Source: an uncultured Dialister sp.
Lineage (GTDB): Bacteria; Bacillota; Negativicutes; Veillonellales; Dialisteraceae
Direction: 5' to 3'
DNA: 32,566 nucleotides
NCBI RefSeq assembly: GCF_900538805.1
Contig: NZ_UPZP01000015.1
Coordinates: forward strand, 1 to 32,566
Shown here: positions 24,060-32,555 of the stretch, piece by piece
Numbering within the stretch: the stretch's first letter is position 1
Layout: every line of letters begins with the position of its first letter
The notes under the pieces: generated by a model
The model's database searches: none
What the model saw: the letters and a program-made list of their open reading frames with translations, nothing else
Told to the model about the DNA's origin: nothing
Program-made: the position numbers and the translations under genes

Positions 24060-24488
24060 ATGAGAATCATGAGTCTTGACGTAGGCTCCGTCACCATCGG
24101 CGTGGCGGTGAGCGACCTTTTCGGCTGGACCGCCCAGGGCCTGGAAACCATCCGCCATACCACCAGGGAAGCGGATTTCAAAAGGCTCCGGGAGCTCACC
24201 GACCAGTACAAGGTGGAAGAATTCGTCATCGGCCTGCCGCTCAACATGGACGGCACAAAGGGCATCCGGGTGGAAAGGACAGAGGCCTTCGCAGAAGAAC
24301 TTTCCAAAGCCTTCCCGGATATTCCCTACCACTTCTGGGACGAAAGGCTTACCACCGTGATGGCCCAGAAACAGCTCATCGCCGCCGACGTGAGCCGCAG
24401 GAAACGAAAGAAAGTCATAGATAAAATGGCAGCTGTGGCCATCCTGGAAGGATATCTGCAGCATCTTTCATTCAAAAACAGAGGATAA
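24060..24488 (+). CDS. ruvX: Putative pre-16S rRNA nuclease / Holliday-junction resolvase-like RuvX (YqgF)
   Basis: The 142-residue RNase H-fold protein matches YqgF/RuvX, implicated in 16S rRNA 5'-end processing. The acidic catalytic set is visible: Asp7 in LDVGS, the glutamate/lysine region around VEEFVIGLPLNMDG, and the WDERLTT motif. I chose ATG 24060, one base after the ireB stop; ATG 24069 is an alternative three residues in. Longer frames extending back into ireB are not supported. It is followed five bases later by the DUF1292 gene. Confidence 0.92.
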   Translation: MRIMSLDVGSVTIGVAVSDLFGWTAQGLETIRHTTREADFKRLRELTDQYKVEEFVIGLPLNMDGTKGIRVERTEAFAEELSKAFPDIPYHFWDERLTTVMAQKQLIAADVSRRKRKKVIDKMAAVAILEGYLQHLSFKNRG

Positions 24489-24493
24489 AACCT

Positions 24494-24757
24494 ATGACCG
24501 ACAAAAAAGAAGACCCCATCATTATTACCATCACCGGTCCCGAAGGGGACGAGAGGGACTACGTGCAGGACACGGTGATTCCCTTCGCAGGAAAAGAATT
24601 CGCCGTGCTGGTGTCCATTCCTGAAAAGGAAGACTCCGAAGAAGAGCCGGACATCATCCTCGCCAGAATCGACAAGGACGAAAACGGCGAAGCGGTCTAC
24701 GTACCGCCGACGGATGAGGAATATGATGCGGTGGCGGATATTTACGACGCCATGTAA
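24494..24757 (+). CDS. DUF1292 family protein (YrzB-like)
   Basis: The 87-residue, very acidic protein matches the DUF1292 family that follows ruvX in many Bacillota (YrzB in Bacillus). Typical features are the N-terminal ITGPEGDERDY strand, the FAGKEFAVLVSI core and a C-terminal DEEYDAVADIYD helix. The function is unknown in the family. It is the last gene of the alaS operon and is followed by a terminator. Confidence 0.85.
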   Translation: MTDKKEDPIIITITGPEGDERDYVQDTVIPFAGKEFAVLVSIPEKEDSEEEPDIILARIDKDENGEAVYVPPTDEEYDAVADIYDAM

Positions 24758-24771
24758 GAAAACGGACAAAG

Positions 24772-24804
24772 AGAACTGCGGCCTGCACTGCCGCAGTTCT
24801 TTTG
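24772..24804 (+). terminator. Terminator of the alaS operon
   Basis: AGAACTGCGGC pairs with GCCGCAGTTCT around a short loop, followed by TTTTG. It lies 15 bases after the DUF1292 stop. Confidence 0.88.
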
Positions 24805-25360
24805 TGCTTATATATGTGATAGAATAGGAAGAAAGCGCGCTGGGGGGCCGCGGAGCGGCCCCGGGTTCAGAGGGTTCAGAGGGGGAAAGGGTTCTTAAGA
24901 TTGACAGCGCCTGCGGCGCTGAGGGTTCTCAGGTTTGACGGCCCCATGGGGCCGAGGGTTGTGGTGGGCGGCTGCGCCGCCAATATAAATAAAACCTTTA
25001 CAACCGGGCTTCGCCCGTGGGAAAACAGGCAAACCGCCCTTACGGGCGATGGAAAAGCGCTCCCCCTTTGGTGGCTGCGCCACCACCGTCCCCCCGCAAG
25101 CGGTGGGACAACAACCCGTGCTTACTTTAGAGCCACATATGAGTGGAATGTTATACGGAGCTTTATTGTGCCCCCGCACAGCGGGGTGGCAAGGGAACAC
25201 GATTCGTAGGGGAGCGTAGCGACCTGAGAATCGTGTGACACGCTTCACACCGTGGCAAAGGTGGTGCCGTAAGGCACCAAAGGGGGGAAAAGCCGCTGCA
25301 GGCGGCTAATCACCGAACTGCTATTCAGTGCATATGACACCAAGGAAAAGCATAGAATAG

Positions 25361-25445
25361 CCTTCCTGCCGACCGGGTTTTATAGCCATATGCTTCGAGT
25401 ACCGAGATTCTTCGCTTCGCTCAGAATGACGATAGGGTGGAAAGG
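25361..25445. repeat. 97-bp-type palindromic unit, shortened and diverged copy
   Basis: The ends CCTTCCTGCC and GGTGGAAAGG no longer pair perfectly, and the unit is 85 bp. The inner palindrome GAGATTCTTCGC-tt-CGCTCAGAATGAC (25404-25430) is intact. Confidence 0.65.
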
Positions 25446-25563
25446 TAAATCCCGTAACGCCCTTGCGTCCCCTTTAGGGGAAGAGGGCCACGAAGTGGCG
25501 CAGGGGTGTACGACGCTGCAAGTCGAATTGATACTCTACGCTGCCCTGACTGCCAATCGGCAG

Positions 25564-25659
25564 CCTTCCCGCCGACCGGTATTTAACAGCATTGCCTCAT
25601 AAGCGGCACGTACCGAGATTCTTCGCCTACGGCTCAGAATGACACGTAGGGCGGGAAAG
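25564..25659. repeat. 97-bp-type palindromic unit, copy B
   Basis: The ends CCTTCCCGCC and GGCGGGAAAG enclose the GAGATTC...CAGAATGAC palindrome (25615-25643), whose centre is GCC-tac-GGC. It is 96 bp long. Confidence 0.75.
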
Positions 25660-26113
25660 TTAGCACGTAACGCAGTCTAACATCTATCGTCTGTCGTCTA
25701 TCGTCTAATCCACGCCCCTATCCTCCGTCGCCTGCGGCGACACCCGCTGGCCGGGCTTTAAGGTGTTCGCTTAATGTGCAGGCTATGCTCACACAAGAGC
25801 CCGGCTCAGAAGCCCTCTGCAGGACTTCTGCCTGGGGAAGGGGGCTCTGGCTCTTCGTCATGCAGCACTGGAGACACAGAAGCCAATCCCGTAACGCACT
25901 TGCCTCCCCCATCTATGGGGGAGGGGGACCGCGATGGCGGTGGAAGGGGGCCGCGTCAGCGGCATATAAAACTCATCGCCGCGAAGCGGCGATACCTTCC
26001 CCTCTGAACCCTCTGAACCCTTTGAACCTTTTGAACCTTCTGAACCGTTATAAACTGCAAACTATAAACTAGAAACTCTAGAGACATACACAAGAAACAT
26101 ACAAGGAGGACGT

Positions 26114-27382
26114 ATGGGTAAACATTTTTCTTTTATCCATTGTGCTGATCTTCATCTGGGGGAACCGTTCAGCGATATCCGCATGGGAAGCAGCGGTCCC
26201 TGGAATGAACAGATAGGGAAGGCCACGTTTAAGGCCTTCGAGAAGGTGGTGGATGCGGCGCTGGAGAACCGGGTGGATGCCATCCTGATTTCCGGCGACG
26301 TGTACAACGGCGACCACCACAGTTTGTCTGCCCAGATGGCCTTTGCCCGGGAGCTTTACCGGGCGGCCCAGGGGGGCATCGAGGTGTACCTGGTCCACGG
26401 GAACCATGACCCCGGAGAAGCGTGGCGGGCGGATATTCCGCTGCCGGAGACGGTGCACATTTTTCCGGCGGATTCGGTTTCTTCCTTTCCCCTCATGAAG
26501 GACGGGGAGAAGGCGGCCACCATTTATGGGATTTCCTATAAAACCCGTCATGTGAAGGAGAATCTGGCCAAGGAGTTTCACCGGGAGAAGGACGACGGCT
26601 TTGCCATTGGCATGCTTCACACCGACATGGGCGGCGCAGAATCTCCCTACGCGCCCTGCACGGCGGACGATCTGAAGGCGGCGGGCATGGATTACTGGGC
26701 TCTGGGCCATGTGCATACGAGGAAAACCGTTTCCACGTCCCCCTACATTGTGTACCCCGGCAATACCCAGGGTCTGTCCCTGAAGGAAATCGGACCCCGG
26801 GGCTGTTACCTGGTGGACGTAGGCGCCTACGGCACGGTGACTTTGAAATTCATTGAAACCGACGTTATCCGCTGGATGGACATGACCATGGATATTTCCG
26901 CCTATTCCCAGGCGGAGGAGCTGATTTCCGCGGTGACGAAAAGGCGGAGCGGCCTCAAGGAGCTCACGGGACGGCCCAACATTATACGCCTCGTGTGCAC
27001 CGGCAGCGGCCCCCTTCATGAGGTGCTTTCCACGGAAGACGGCAGGGATTTCATTCTGCAGTCCTTAAACGATAAGGAACAGTTCCGCTACCTCTTTGCC
27101 TGGTTCGTCCGTCTGGAGGATCGGACAAGGAGTGCCATCGATTTGAAGGAACGACGGGAGCTTCCAGACGTGACCGGCAATTTCCTCAAGGCCTTCGATG
27201 ACATGGACCATTTGGAGGAAGAAAAGAAAAAGGAAGCACTCCGGCAGATGGCTGAAAGGCAGCCGGAATTTGTGAAATATAAGAAGCTGCTCCATTCCCT
27301 TCCTGACGAGAGCCTGCTTCGTGCATTCCGGAAAGCAGAGCTCCTGGGGGCGGAAATGCTGACGAAAGAGGAGGAAAAATGA
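26114..27382 (+). CDS. yhaO: SbcD/Mre11-like DNA repair metallophosphoesterase (YhaO family)
   Basis: This is the nuclease partner of an SbcC/Rad50-like ATPase. The 422-residue protein has the calcineurin-like phosphoesterase motifs in order: DxH at Asp12/His14, GDVYNG at 61-66, GNHD at 96-99, the GMLHTD histidine, and GHVH near residue 198. The C-terminal part is the capping region of the YhaO branch. The ribosome binding site AAGGAGG immediately precedes it. Its TGA overlaps the yhaN ATG by four bases, as in the Bacillus yhaO-yhaN pair, supporting a stoichiometric complex. yhaM is not adjacent. Confidence 0.88.
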   Translation: MGKHFSFIHCADLHLGEPFSDIRMGSSGPWNEQIGKATFKAFEKVVDAALENRVDAILISGDVYNGDHHSLSAQMAFARELYRAAQGGIEVYLVHGNHDPGEAWRADIPLPETVHIFPADSVSSFPLMKDGEKAATIYGISYKTRHVKENLAKEFHREKDDGFAIGMLHTDMGGAESPYAPCTADDLKAAGMDYWALGHVHTRKTVSTSPYIVYPGNTQGLSLKEIGPRGCYLVDVGAYGTVTLKFIETDVIRWMDMTMDISAYSQAEELISAVTKRRSGLKELTGRPNIIRLVCTGSGPLHEVLSTEDGRDFILQSLNDKEQFRYLFAWFVRLEDRTRSAIDLKERRELPDVTGNFLKAFDDMDHLEEEKKKEALRQMAERQPEFVKYKKLLHSLPDESLLRAFRKAELLGAEMLTKEEEK

Positions 27383-30375
27383 AAATCACCGATCTCCAGC
27401 TGCAGCAGTACGGCATTTATCGCAATGCCTCCTGGCAGCCGTCCCAGACCTCCCTCAACATTGTGATGGGGGAGAACGAAAGCGGTAAAACCACCATGCT
27501 CCGTTTCATCAGGGACATGCTCTTCGGCTACGGCCGGGGCAAATGGCAGGGACGGAAAGGAAATATGGGATTCGTCCGTTCCGACGGACAGTTTTACCGG
27601 GTGTACCGCAATGAAAAGGACCAGTGGTTTGAAAACGCAAACCACGTGAAATTCACGGAAGACCTGCCCGCCGCCTGGTGGCACGGTCTCAACCGTTCTA
27701 TTTATGAAAAAATCTTCGCCGTGGGGCTGGAAGACCTGCAGGGTGCCAATTTCCTGGCCAATGACAATGTAAGAAGCCGTTTCTTCATGCTCCAGGGCGG
27801 CGACAAGCTGGCCAATGCCAAGGCGGAGCTGGAAGAAGCGAAGGCCAAGCTCTTTTCCGCCAGCCCCCAGGGGAAGCGGAAAATCAACCAGCTGGCGGCG
27901 GACCTGGAAGAAGCGGAAAAGGAACTGGACAGCCTGTCCAACCAGGAAAAGGAATTTTCCGACCTCCAGCGGAAGCAGGAGGAGATGAAGAAACAGATTT
28001 CCGACCTCCAAAAAAAGCTGGACAGGGACAATGAAGAAAATGACCTTCTGGAAAAAAGGCTGGGCGCCTGGAAATACTACCGGCAGGCGGTGGATGTGAA
28101 GCACCAGCTGGACCTGTCTTCCCAGGTCACCATGTTCCCTACCAACGGCAAGGAACAGTGGAACCAGCTCATGAACCGCATGAAGGTAATTCACGACCAG
28201 AAGGAGTCCCTCCAGAAAAAGCTGGATGCCTACAAGCCGGTGAAGAAAGAGGAAATCATCCCCTGGATGGGCGTGGAAAATGAACTGGAAAAGCTCTACG
28301 TGGACCTGGGCCAGTGGCGGCAGACCCTGCAGGACGCGGAGGATATGGAAAAGGAAAAGGCGGACTGGCGCATCGATTTCGTCAATCTGGGCTATTCCCT
28401 GCCCCTCTGGGACCATGCGCTGAGCCTGGACAAACCCTGCGCCAGCGTGGACTGGGAAGAGGGGAGGCGCCTCGCAGGAAGCCTGGGCGTTCGGAACAAC
28501 GAGCTCCATTTCTGGGAGCAGCGGGAACCGGAGGTGGAAAAACTCACCGGCGACATGGCCCTTCCGGAAAAGACGGAGTCCGAGTCGGACTGGCAGAAAG
28601 TGGAATCCATGGCCTCCGAGCTGGAGCAGGTGCTCCATGAAGAAGCGGACATCCAGTCTGAAATCGACAGCCTGCGCTCCACGGAAGACAAGAAATACAC
28701 CCCATGGCTGTGGCTTTCCCTGGCCTTCCTTCTGGCGGCGGCAGGCGGCATCGGCGCATTCTATACCGCCAGCGCCGGCGTGGCAGCCATGTACGGCGCC
28801 GCCGGCGCCGCAGCACTGGGCATCCTTTTCTTCCTCCTTCACAGCCACACCGTCCATAAAAAGGGAAATACCCTGGAAAAACTGGCATCCCGGAAGGAAG
28901 AACTGGAAGCGCAGCGGAAAAAGGTAAGCCATAGTTTCCCGGGGCAGGCGCCGAAAACGGTGGACGAACTTCGGGCTTTCCACAATCTCATGCAGGAAAA
29001 GCGGTCCGATTTCTACCAGGACCAGGCTAAAAGGCAGGCGGTGTCCTGGAAAAAGGAAACCATCCGGAAACAGCAGCAGCAGCATAAAAACTGGGAAGAA
29101 GAAGGCAGCATCCTCAGGGAAAAGAGGGACAAGGCCGAAAAGGCCTGGAACGACTGGCTCGCAAAGAACAGCCTTCCCCAAACGGGAGAGGAAAACCTCT
29201 CTGCCCTCCAGGAACAGTGGCAGAAAATCTACTCCGCCGAAGGCAAGGGCAAAATCCTGGACCTCCGCCTGGAACAGATTGACGCCAAACTGGACGCCTT
29301 TGCCGAAAGGGCCCAGGCCATCATTTCCGCTACGAAACTTCCCTACGCCGTAAATCCCGACAGCATTGCGGATATTTACGAAGAAAACCACCGCCGCAGC
29401 CTAGAATGGGAAGGCCTTCAGGAAAAGAACAACCAGCACGAAGCCTACGAAAAGGAAATGGCAAAACTCGACGACAGCTGGGCCTCCTGCAAGCGGGAAA
29501 TGGATACGCTCTTGAACCTGGTTCACGCCAAGAACGCTGAAGAATTTGCGGAAAAAGTGAACGCCCACGAACACCACGACCAGATTGCCAAGGAGTGGGA
29601 AAGGGTGAAACAGGACCTCCGCATGTACGCCGGCGGCGAAGAAGAATTTGAATCCCTCTGGCACGCCCTGGAAACGGGCCAGTACGATGAGTGGATGGAC
29701 AAGCACAACAAGCTCACCCGAGAAATCGAAGAGGACAACGCCAAACTGGGGGACCTCCAGAGAAGCCAGGGCGCCATAGACAACGAAATCTTCCGCCTCG
29801 CCGGAGACGACTCCATGACCGAAGCACTCCAGAAAAAAGAAAAAATCGAAGCGGAACTGAAATCCCTTCTGGGCGAATGGCTCACCCTCATGTATACCGA
29901 AGAACTCCTGAGCCGCGCACAGGCCATCTACGAATCCGGCCGGCAGCCGGAAATCATGAAAATGGCCAATGAATTCCTGAAAGACATGACCATGGGAAAA
30001 TATGCCCTCCATATTTCCGACAACGGCAAAGACATTTACATCGAAGACAGCATGCACGGCGTAAAGACAGAAAAAATCTGGTCCTCCGGCACCGGAGACC
30101 AGGTGTACCTCGCCATCCGCCTGGCCATGGCCCTCTCCTTCGGCGAGCAGATCGAACCGCTTCCCATCGTCCTGGACGACATCTTCGTCCGATTCGATGA
30201 AAAACGGCAGCGCGAAACCCTCCGCTTCCTCATGGAACTGGGCAAAAAACAGCAGATTTTCCTCTTCACCTGCCACGAAAGAACCATGCATATCGCAGAA
30301 GAAGTGGGCTATGAAAAGGGAACCGGAGAATTCATCCACCTGTCCGCCGGGCAGATTGAGCAGGTGGGGAGTTGA
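27379..30375 (+). CDS. yhaN: SbcC/Rad50-like AAA ATPase with internal membrane segments (YhaN family)
   Basis: The 998-residue protein has a Rad50-type split ATPase: Walker A GENESGKTT at residues 31-39, long coiled coils (about 145-300 and 500-830), then the signature SSGTGDQVYLAIRLA near 902 and Walker B LPIVLDDIF near 928-936. Unlike SbcC there is no CxxC zinc hook. Instead two hydrophobic segments (about residues 443-490) sit between the coiled coils, a known trait of YhaN, so the arms may be tethered to the membrane. It is coupled to yhaO by an ATGA overlap. No terminator hairpin with a T tract follows; the mosaic begins at once. Confidence 0.88.
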   Translation: MKITDLQLQQYGIYRNASWQPSQTSLNIVMGENESGKTTMLRFIRDMLFGYGRGKWQGRKGNMGFVRSDGQFYRVYRNEKDQWFENANHVKFTEDLPAAWWHGLNRSIYEKIFAVGLEDLQGANFLANDNVRSRFFMLQGGDKLANAKAELEEAKAKLFSASPQGKRKINQLAADLEEAEKELDSLSNQEKEFSDLQRKQEEMKKQISDLQKKLDRDNEENDLLEKRLGAWKYYRQAVDVKHQLDLSSQVTMFPTNGKEQWNQLMNRMKVIHDQKESLQKKLDAYKPVKKEEIIPWMGVENELEKLYVDLGQWRQTLQDAEDMEKEKADWRIDFVNLGYSLPLWDHALSLDKPCASVDWEEGRRLAGSLGVRNNELHFWEQREPEVEKLTGDMALPEKTESESDWQKVESMASELEQVLHEEADIQSEIDSLRSTEDKKYTPWLWLSLAFLLAAAGGIGAFYTASAGVAAMYGAAGAAALGILFFLLHSHTVHKKGNTLEKLASRKEELEAQRKKVSHSFPGQAPKTVDELRAFHNLMQEKRSDFYQDQAKRQAVSWKKETIRKQQQQHKNWEEEGSILREKRDKAEKAWNDWLAKNSLPQTGEENLSALQEQWQKIYSAEGKGKILDLRLEQIDAKLDAFAERAQAIISATKLPYAVNPDSIADIYEENHRRSLEWEGLQEKNNQHEAYEKEMAKLDDSWASCKREMDTLLNLVHAKNAEEFAEKVNAHEHHDQIAKEWERVKQDLRMYAGGEEEFESLWHALETGQYDEWMDKHNKLTREIEEDNAKLGDLQRSQGAIDNEIFRLAGDDSMTEALQKKEKIEAELKSLLGEWLTLMYTEELLSRAQAIYESGRQPEIMKMANEFLKDMTMGKYALHISDNGKDIYIEDSMHGVKTEKIWSSGTGDQVYLAIRLAMALSFGEQIEPLPIVLDDIFVRFDEKRQRETLRFLMELGKKQQIFLFTCHERTMHIAEEVGYEKGTGEFIHLSAGQIEQVGS

Positions 30376-31080
30376 GGGGCCGCTTGGCGGCCCCATGGAC
30401 ACGCCCTTCGGGCGTGAGGGTTCAAAAGGTTCAAAGGGTTCTGAAGTTTGACGCGCCTTCGGCGCGAGGGTTGTGGTAGGCGGCTGCGCCGCCAGTATTA
30501 TAAAACCTTTAAAACCGGGCTTCGCCCGATGGAAAACAGGAAAACCGCCCTGGCGGGCGGGGGAAAAGTCGCCGTAGGCGACTAATTCACCGTAATGCTA
30601 TTCATCGCATGTGAAGCCAAGGAAAAGCATAGAGCAGCCTTCCCGCCGACCGGTATTTAATAGCATTTGTCTCATAAGCGACTTGTACTGAGATTCTTCG
30701 CCTGCGGCTCAGAATGACGAGTAGGGCGGGAAGGAAATCCCGTAACGCAGTCTGACGTCTGATTTCTGACTTCTATCGTCTAATCCACGCCCCTATCCTC
30801 TGTCGCCTAACGGCGACACCTCCTTCCTAAGGAAGGAGGCTTTAGCACTTCGTCTTGTAGCAATGGTGACAAAAAAGTAAATCCCGTAACGCTGACTTCA
30901 TACTCATCGCCGAAGGCGATACCTTCCCCTTTGAACCCTCTGAACCTTTTGAACCTTCTGAACCCAGGCCGCTTCGCGGCCCCTGGGCGATACCACAACC
31001 CTCAGCGGCGAAGCCGCTGTCAAACTTAAGAACCCTCCGGCCAATGGCCGGTCAATCTTACGAACCTTTTCCAACGCCCA
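30376..31080. repeat. Intergenic repeat mosaic before the acyltransferase gene (forward orientation)
   Basis: No gene is supported. Contents: GGCCGC-ttg-GCGGCC, ACGCCC-ttc-GGGCGT, GCGCC-ttc-GGCGC and GGCGGC-tgc-GCCGCC cassettes; CGGGC-ttc-GCCCG; GTCGCC-gta-GGCGAC; the 97-bp palindrome (30638-30734); ATCCCGTAACGC at 30737 and 30881; the central module in a short version with GCC-taac-GGC; CGCC-gaa-GGCG; a nonamer array; GGCCGC-ttc-GCGGCC; then AGCGGC-gaa-GCCGCT and CGGCC-aat-GGCCG. Two segments, 30714-30790 and 30987-31042, are identical to parts of 1-336. Confidence 0.85.
30638..30734. repeat. 97-bp palindromic repeat unit, copy C
   Basis: The ends CCTTCCCGCC and GGCGGGAAGG are perfect inverted repeats. 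The inner palindrome (30690-30718) has the centre GCC-tgc-GGC. It is the same length as the copy at 16053. Confidence 0.8.
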
Positions 31081-31117
31081 TCATCTCACTCCATTAGAAA
31101 GAAGGTATCCTTATCCT

Positions 31118-32224
31118 ATGAACACAGAAAAAACGGTCTCTGCCAGTGGACGAAAGAAGAAGCTGCATATTGAATTTCTTCGGGCCCTCTGTATCTGGCT
31201 GGTCATGTTTACCCACACATCCACAGCCGGGTTTTCGCTTTACATTGAGCGGCCCGCTTCTTTTTTCTATCCCCTCTATCTGGCGGTGCCTTTCTGGGTG
31301 AAGACGGCGGTGCCTATTTTCTTTATGATTTCCGGCGCCCTGCTGCTGGGTAAGGAGGAGCCTCTGTCCCGCATCTGGAAGAAGCGGATATGGCGGTTCC
31401 TGCAGGTGATTTTTGTTTTTTCACTCATTAATTATGTATGGTTCTACCATAACCTGCCGCTCACGATTCCCGGCCATATTGCCAAGTTCTTTACCATGCT
31501 CTACACGTCGGATCTCGCCACGGCCTACTATTTTCTCTATATTTATATTTCCTTCCTATTAATGCTCCCCATCTGGCGGAAGCTGGTGAAGGTGCTGGAC
31601 GAGAATCTGTATCTGTACCTCATCGGCCTCAATCTGTTCTTCGTAGGTCTGGTGCCCATGATTTCCTTCCTCATCTTCAAGGGGAGCGCGGAAATGAATT
31701 ATTTCCTGAATCCTCTTCTGGCGGTGAGCGAGCCCACCTTTTACTTCCTCATGGGTTACTGGATTGAAAACGTACTGCCACAGAGCTGGCTGACCAAGAG
31801 AAATCTGGTGAAACTGGGCATCGCCGCCCTCCTTGGCACATGCGCTGCCGGCGGCATGACCTGGTACCACGGCGTGGCAGCCGGGGGGATGACCGAAGCC
31901 ATTTCGGAGCGGTTCTACGATTCCTTCCTCTTCTTAAACACCGCCTTTGTCTTCTGCACCTGCCGCTGGTGGTTCCATACTCACCACGTATCGGAAAAGG
32001 CATCAAAGGCCCTGGTCTTCTTCGGCGGCATGTCCTTTGGGGTTATGCTGTTTGAAGAAATTACAAGAAATCTGACCCATGTGATTTATACCCACGTCCT
32101 CTTGAAATACATGTACCGCATTCCCTTTATCGACGCGGTCATCTGGATATGCATGGCCTACGCCCTGGGGGTTTTGATTACCTGGGGGATTAAGAAGATA
32201 CCCTACTTTGAGAGGCTCATATAG
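31118..32224 (+). CDS. Acyltransferase family 3 integral membrane protein
   Basis: The 368-residue protein has a short basic N-terminus, then about ten hydrophobic segments, and fits the acyltransferase-3 family (OafA/WecH-like), which O-acetylates or succinylates cell-surface polysaccharides using cytoplasmic acyl-CoA. The family Arg-x10-His pair is visible in the first segment (Arg22, His33), as is the PIFFMISGALL motif of the second. The substrate is unknown: no glycan biosynthesis gene is adjacent. It is flanked by mosaics on both sides, so it is a single-gene unit. A GAAGG-type ribosome binding site lies about 12 bases before ATG 31118. Confidence 0.88.
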   Translation: MNTEKTVSASGRKKKLHIEFLRALCIWLVMFTHTSTAGFSLYIERPASFFYPLYLAVPFWVKTAVPIFFMISGALLLGKEEPLSRIWKKRIWRFLQVIFVFSLINYVWFYHNLPLTIPGHIAKFFTMLYTSDLATAYYFLYIYISFLLMLPIWRKLVKVLDENLYLYLIGLNLFFVGLVPMISFLIFKGSAEMNYFLNPLLAVSEPTFYFLMGYWIENVLPQSWLTKRNLVKLGIAALLGTCAAGGMTWYHGVAAGGMTEAISERFYDSFLFLNTAFVFCTCRWWFHTHHVSEKASKALVFFGGMSFGVMLFEEITRNLTHVIYTHVLLKYMYRIPFIDAVIWICMAYALGVLITWGIKKIPYFERLI

Positions 32225-32496
32225 GGGGGGCCGCTCCGCGGCCCCGGGTTCAAAGGGTTCGGCCCGCCGGAGGCGGGCTGGTTCATAGGGTTCAGAGGGG
32301 GCCTTATGGACACGCCCTTTGGGCGTGAGGGTTCAAAGGGTTCAAAAGGTGCAAAGGGTTCAGAGGGTTGTGGTGGGCGGCTGCGCCGCCAGTATGAAAA
32401 AACGATTTAGTTAACTGGTGTGCTAGTGTACTAGTGTACTAGTTAAACCATACAACCGCCCTGCGGGCGGGGAAAACCATACAACCGCGGCTAACG
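32225..32496. repeat. Intergenic repeat mosaic after the acyltransferase gene (forward orientation)
   Basis: No gene is seen. It starts with GGCCGC-tcc-GCGGCC, then nonamer runs interrupted by CCCGCC-gga-GGCGGG, ACGCCC-ttt-GGGCGT in the GAGGGTTC context, GGCGGC-tgc-GCCGCC, a CTAG-spaced tract (32413-32443) with one more GTACTAGT unit than at 18109-18129, and CCGCCC-tgc-GGGCGG. It breaks off near 32490 where a different hairpin begins. Confidence 0.8.
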
Positions 32497-32555
32497 GTCA
32501 GTCGATTAAAAGGAAGGCCCTTTTATGGGCAGGCTAAGGGCCAACTTCGACTGAC
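32497..32555. other. Nested inverted repeat at the window end
   Basis: GTCAGTCGA (32497-32505) is perfectly complementary to TCGACTGAC (32547-32555), and AGGCCCTT inside it pairs with AAGGGCC. The hairpin is unlike the mosaic cassettes. It could be the edge of another mobile element or a leader or terminator structure of the next gene; the window ends before this can be decided. Confidence 0.5.

Larger units (their letters stand above)
24840..26046. repeat. Longest intergenic repeat mosaic, before yhaO (forward orientation)
   Basis: About 1.2 kb without a credible gene. In order: GGCCGC-gga-GCGGCC; a nonamer array; AGCGC-ctgc-GGCGCT and GGCCCC-at-GGGGCC cassettes between TTTGAC/ATTGAC and GAGGGTT; GGCGGC-tgc-GCCGCC; CGGGC-ttc-GCCCG and CGCCC-ttac-GGGCG; an unusual insert at 25110-25260 (see the hairpin 25197-25236); GCCGCT-gca-GGCGGC; two 97-bp-type palindromes in succession; ATCCCGTAACGC at 25449 and 25886; the long central module (25720-25880) shared with 88-240; CGCCGC-gaa-GCGGCG; and a CTCTGAACC array (25998-26046). 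The tandem palindromes suggest growth by duplication. Confidence 0.85.

Noticed and set aside
24840..26046. Possible CRISPR array because of spaced repeats
   Set aside because: There is no regular repeat-spacer periodicity and no cas gene; the repeats are heterogeneous hairpin modules.
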